Shown here piece after piece: positions 5,450 through 6,266 of a stretch of DNA of 6,266 nt. The position numbers and the translations under genes were made by a program. Numbering within the stretch: the stretch's first letter is position 1; every line of letters begins with the position of its first letter. Source of the DNA: Clostridiaceae bacterium. Lineage in GTDB: Bacteria; Bacillota_A; Clostridia; Acetivibrionales; Acetivibrionaceae. The notes beneath the pieces were generated by a model. The model had not been told where the DNA came from. It was given only the letters and a program-made list of their open reading frames with translations, and ran no database searches. The stretch spans positions 1 to 6,266 of the forward strand of contig JAAZCB010000788.1 of assembly GCA_012513545.1 (NCBI GenBank), given 5' to 3'.

Positions 5450-5580
5450 GGGTGCTTAGGAGGACTAAAAATAATTCTCTCTTGTTCCTAATTTTTCTCA
5501 TCCCAGGTTTTATCTCGGTGAAAATACACGATATACTGACTATAAGATTTGAGTGATTTTTCAGGCAGAAACTTGTAATT
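5450..5580. other. Convergent spacer between the Fic gene and the glycosidase-like gene
   Basis: The two flanking genes end toward each other. An AGGAGG (5458-5463) looks like a Shine-Dalgarno site, yet no start codon follows at a usable distance. No hairpin with a T-tract that would serve as a terminator is seen. Confidence 0.4.
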
Positions 5581-6266
5581 TCATTTCTGTGCGTCGGAAA
5601 AAGACAAAAGCGCGAATGACGGACCGTCCTCAAGTCGGATGTCAAGACAGGCGTTGTTTATTGATGCTTTCACATGAGTGTTTGAAAATACAGTTTTGAC
5701 TTTCGCCTGTCCGACGCAGGGCAGAAGAATTGAGGCGCTTTTCTGCCTGGTGCGCTCCCTGAAAACAAGAATCAGTCCACTTTTACCTTCCATGCTCATG
5801 AAACCTGTAAATTTTGTCCCGCCAGGCTGTTCGCCAAAGGGATAAACAAAACCTTTGTGTAAATTATCCCTGTATTTCTTGAACAACAGACTCATCTTTG
5901 AGTATTCCTTGAGCAGTTTACCGTTTGTCCGTGAAGGCTGAAGCCAGAAAAGCGGCGAGGCGAAGAATCCAATCATTGCACAATACAGCGGACCAAAATG
6001 CAAGGGATTCCCCGAGTCACGGTCAGAATACCTGTTGTCGCCATATTCAGGGAATTCCAGAGGGTTGAAGAAGATATCAGGTATCTCCACCTGTATAAGA
6101 TGCGGCGGAATTATGTGTGCAAGTTTCCAGAAGTTCCTTAATGTATTGCAGGGATAGTATTTGTTAGCCGCACCATTACGGGCAAAAGGATACCTGTTTG
6201 CAGGGAACAACGGACCGAACTCGGGAGAATAGAGAAACCCCATCCTTATCCCCGCGGTAACATCCA
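5581..6266 (-). CDS. C-terminal part of a probable alpha-galactosidase-like glycoside hydrolase (partial)
   Basis: The frame is open from the window edge to a TGA at 5581-5583, giving 227 visible residues. The ATG at 6243 is internal, since the frame continues upstream as DVTAGIR, so the gene starts outside the window. The segment DVTAGIRMGFLYSPEFGPLF, the later FFASPLFWLQPS (100-111) and a stretch about a helix (LLFKKYRDNLHKGFVYPFGEQPGG, 126-149) followed by beta-rich sequence (SGLILVFRE) resemble the end of the catalytic barrel and the C-terminal beta domain of GH36/melibiase-like enzymes. That assignment is from memory of the pattern and moderately sure. The catalytic acids would lie in the missing part or near the edge. 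No signal peptide can be judged. The gene is convergent with the Fic gene and shows no link to the mobile elements on the left. Confidence 0.6.
   Translation of the reverse strand, partial: DVTAGIRMGFLYSPEFGPLFPANRYPFARNGAANKYYPCNTLRNFWKLAHIIPPHLIQVEIPDIFFNPLEFPEYGDNRYSDRDSGNPLHFGPLYCAMIGFFASPLFWLQPSRTNGKLLKEYSKMSLLFKKYRDNLHKGFVYPFGEQPGGTKFTGFMSMEGKSGLILVFRERTRQKSASILLPCVGQAKVKTVFSNTHVKASINNACLDIRLEDGPSFALLSFSDAQK

Overview
This is a bacterial window, probably a chromosomal accessory region. The genes differ visibly in base composition: the interrupted gene at both ends of the insertion sequence is very AT-rich, while the Fic gene and the glycosidase-like gene at the right end are more balanced. 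The species cannot be fixed from the sequence. The Shine-Dalgarno sites and sigma-70-type promoters are ordinary bacterial ones. The glycosidase-like C-terminus recalls carbohydrate-degrading anaerobes such as the Planctomycetes/Verrucomicrobia/Lentisphaerae group, but that is only an impression.

Layout, left to right. Positions 1-121 are the upstream piece of an unrecognised gene. Positions 122-1411 are a complete IS3-family insertion sequence on the minus strand, with imperfect terminal inverted repeats, orfA, orfB and an A9 slippery run for -1 frameshifting. Positions 1412-2061 are the downstream piece of the interrupted gene, in the same reading phase as the upstream piece; its C-terminus carries an Arg-His motif of the kind seen in HEPN-type proteins. 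Next is a divergent pair with a shared control region: a GNAT acetyltransferase (minus, 2138-2602) and a class I SAM-dependent methyltransferase (plus, 2764-3525).

The middle holds worn-down material. There is a thioredoxin-fold protein without its CxxC motif (3656-3913), and a tRNA-Thr(CGU) that keeps its promoter and 5' half but stops matching a tRNA just after the anticodon loop (4012-4049). A short orphan reading frame follows (to 4203). These suggest past insertion or deletion at the tRNA locus.

The most structured part is the control region of the Fic gene (4224-4300). Two 34-bp direct repeats 41 bp apart, each containing a dyad TTTACA-N12-TGTAAA, flank and overlap a near-consensus promoter (TTGACA-N17-TATACT) just before a class II Fic AMP-transferase (4301-5449) with a predicted C-terminal winged-helix region. 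The arrangement suggests tight repression, possibly by the Fic protein itself.

The right end (5581-6266, minus) is the C-terminal part of a large protein that resembles alpha-galactosidase-like glycoside hydrolases and runs off the window. I see no CRISPR array, complete RNA gene or clear rho-independent terminator. I do not see a convincing wholly new system. The best candidates for follow-up are the Fic operator pair, the truncated tRNA and the IS-interrupted gene.
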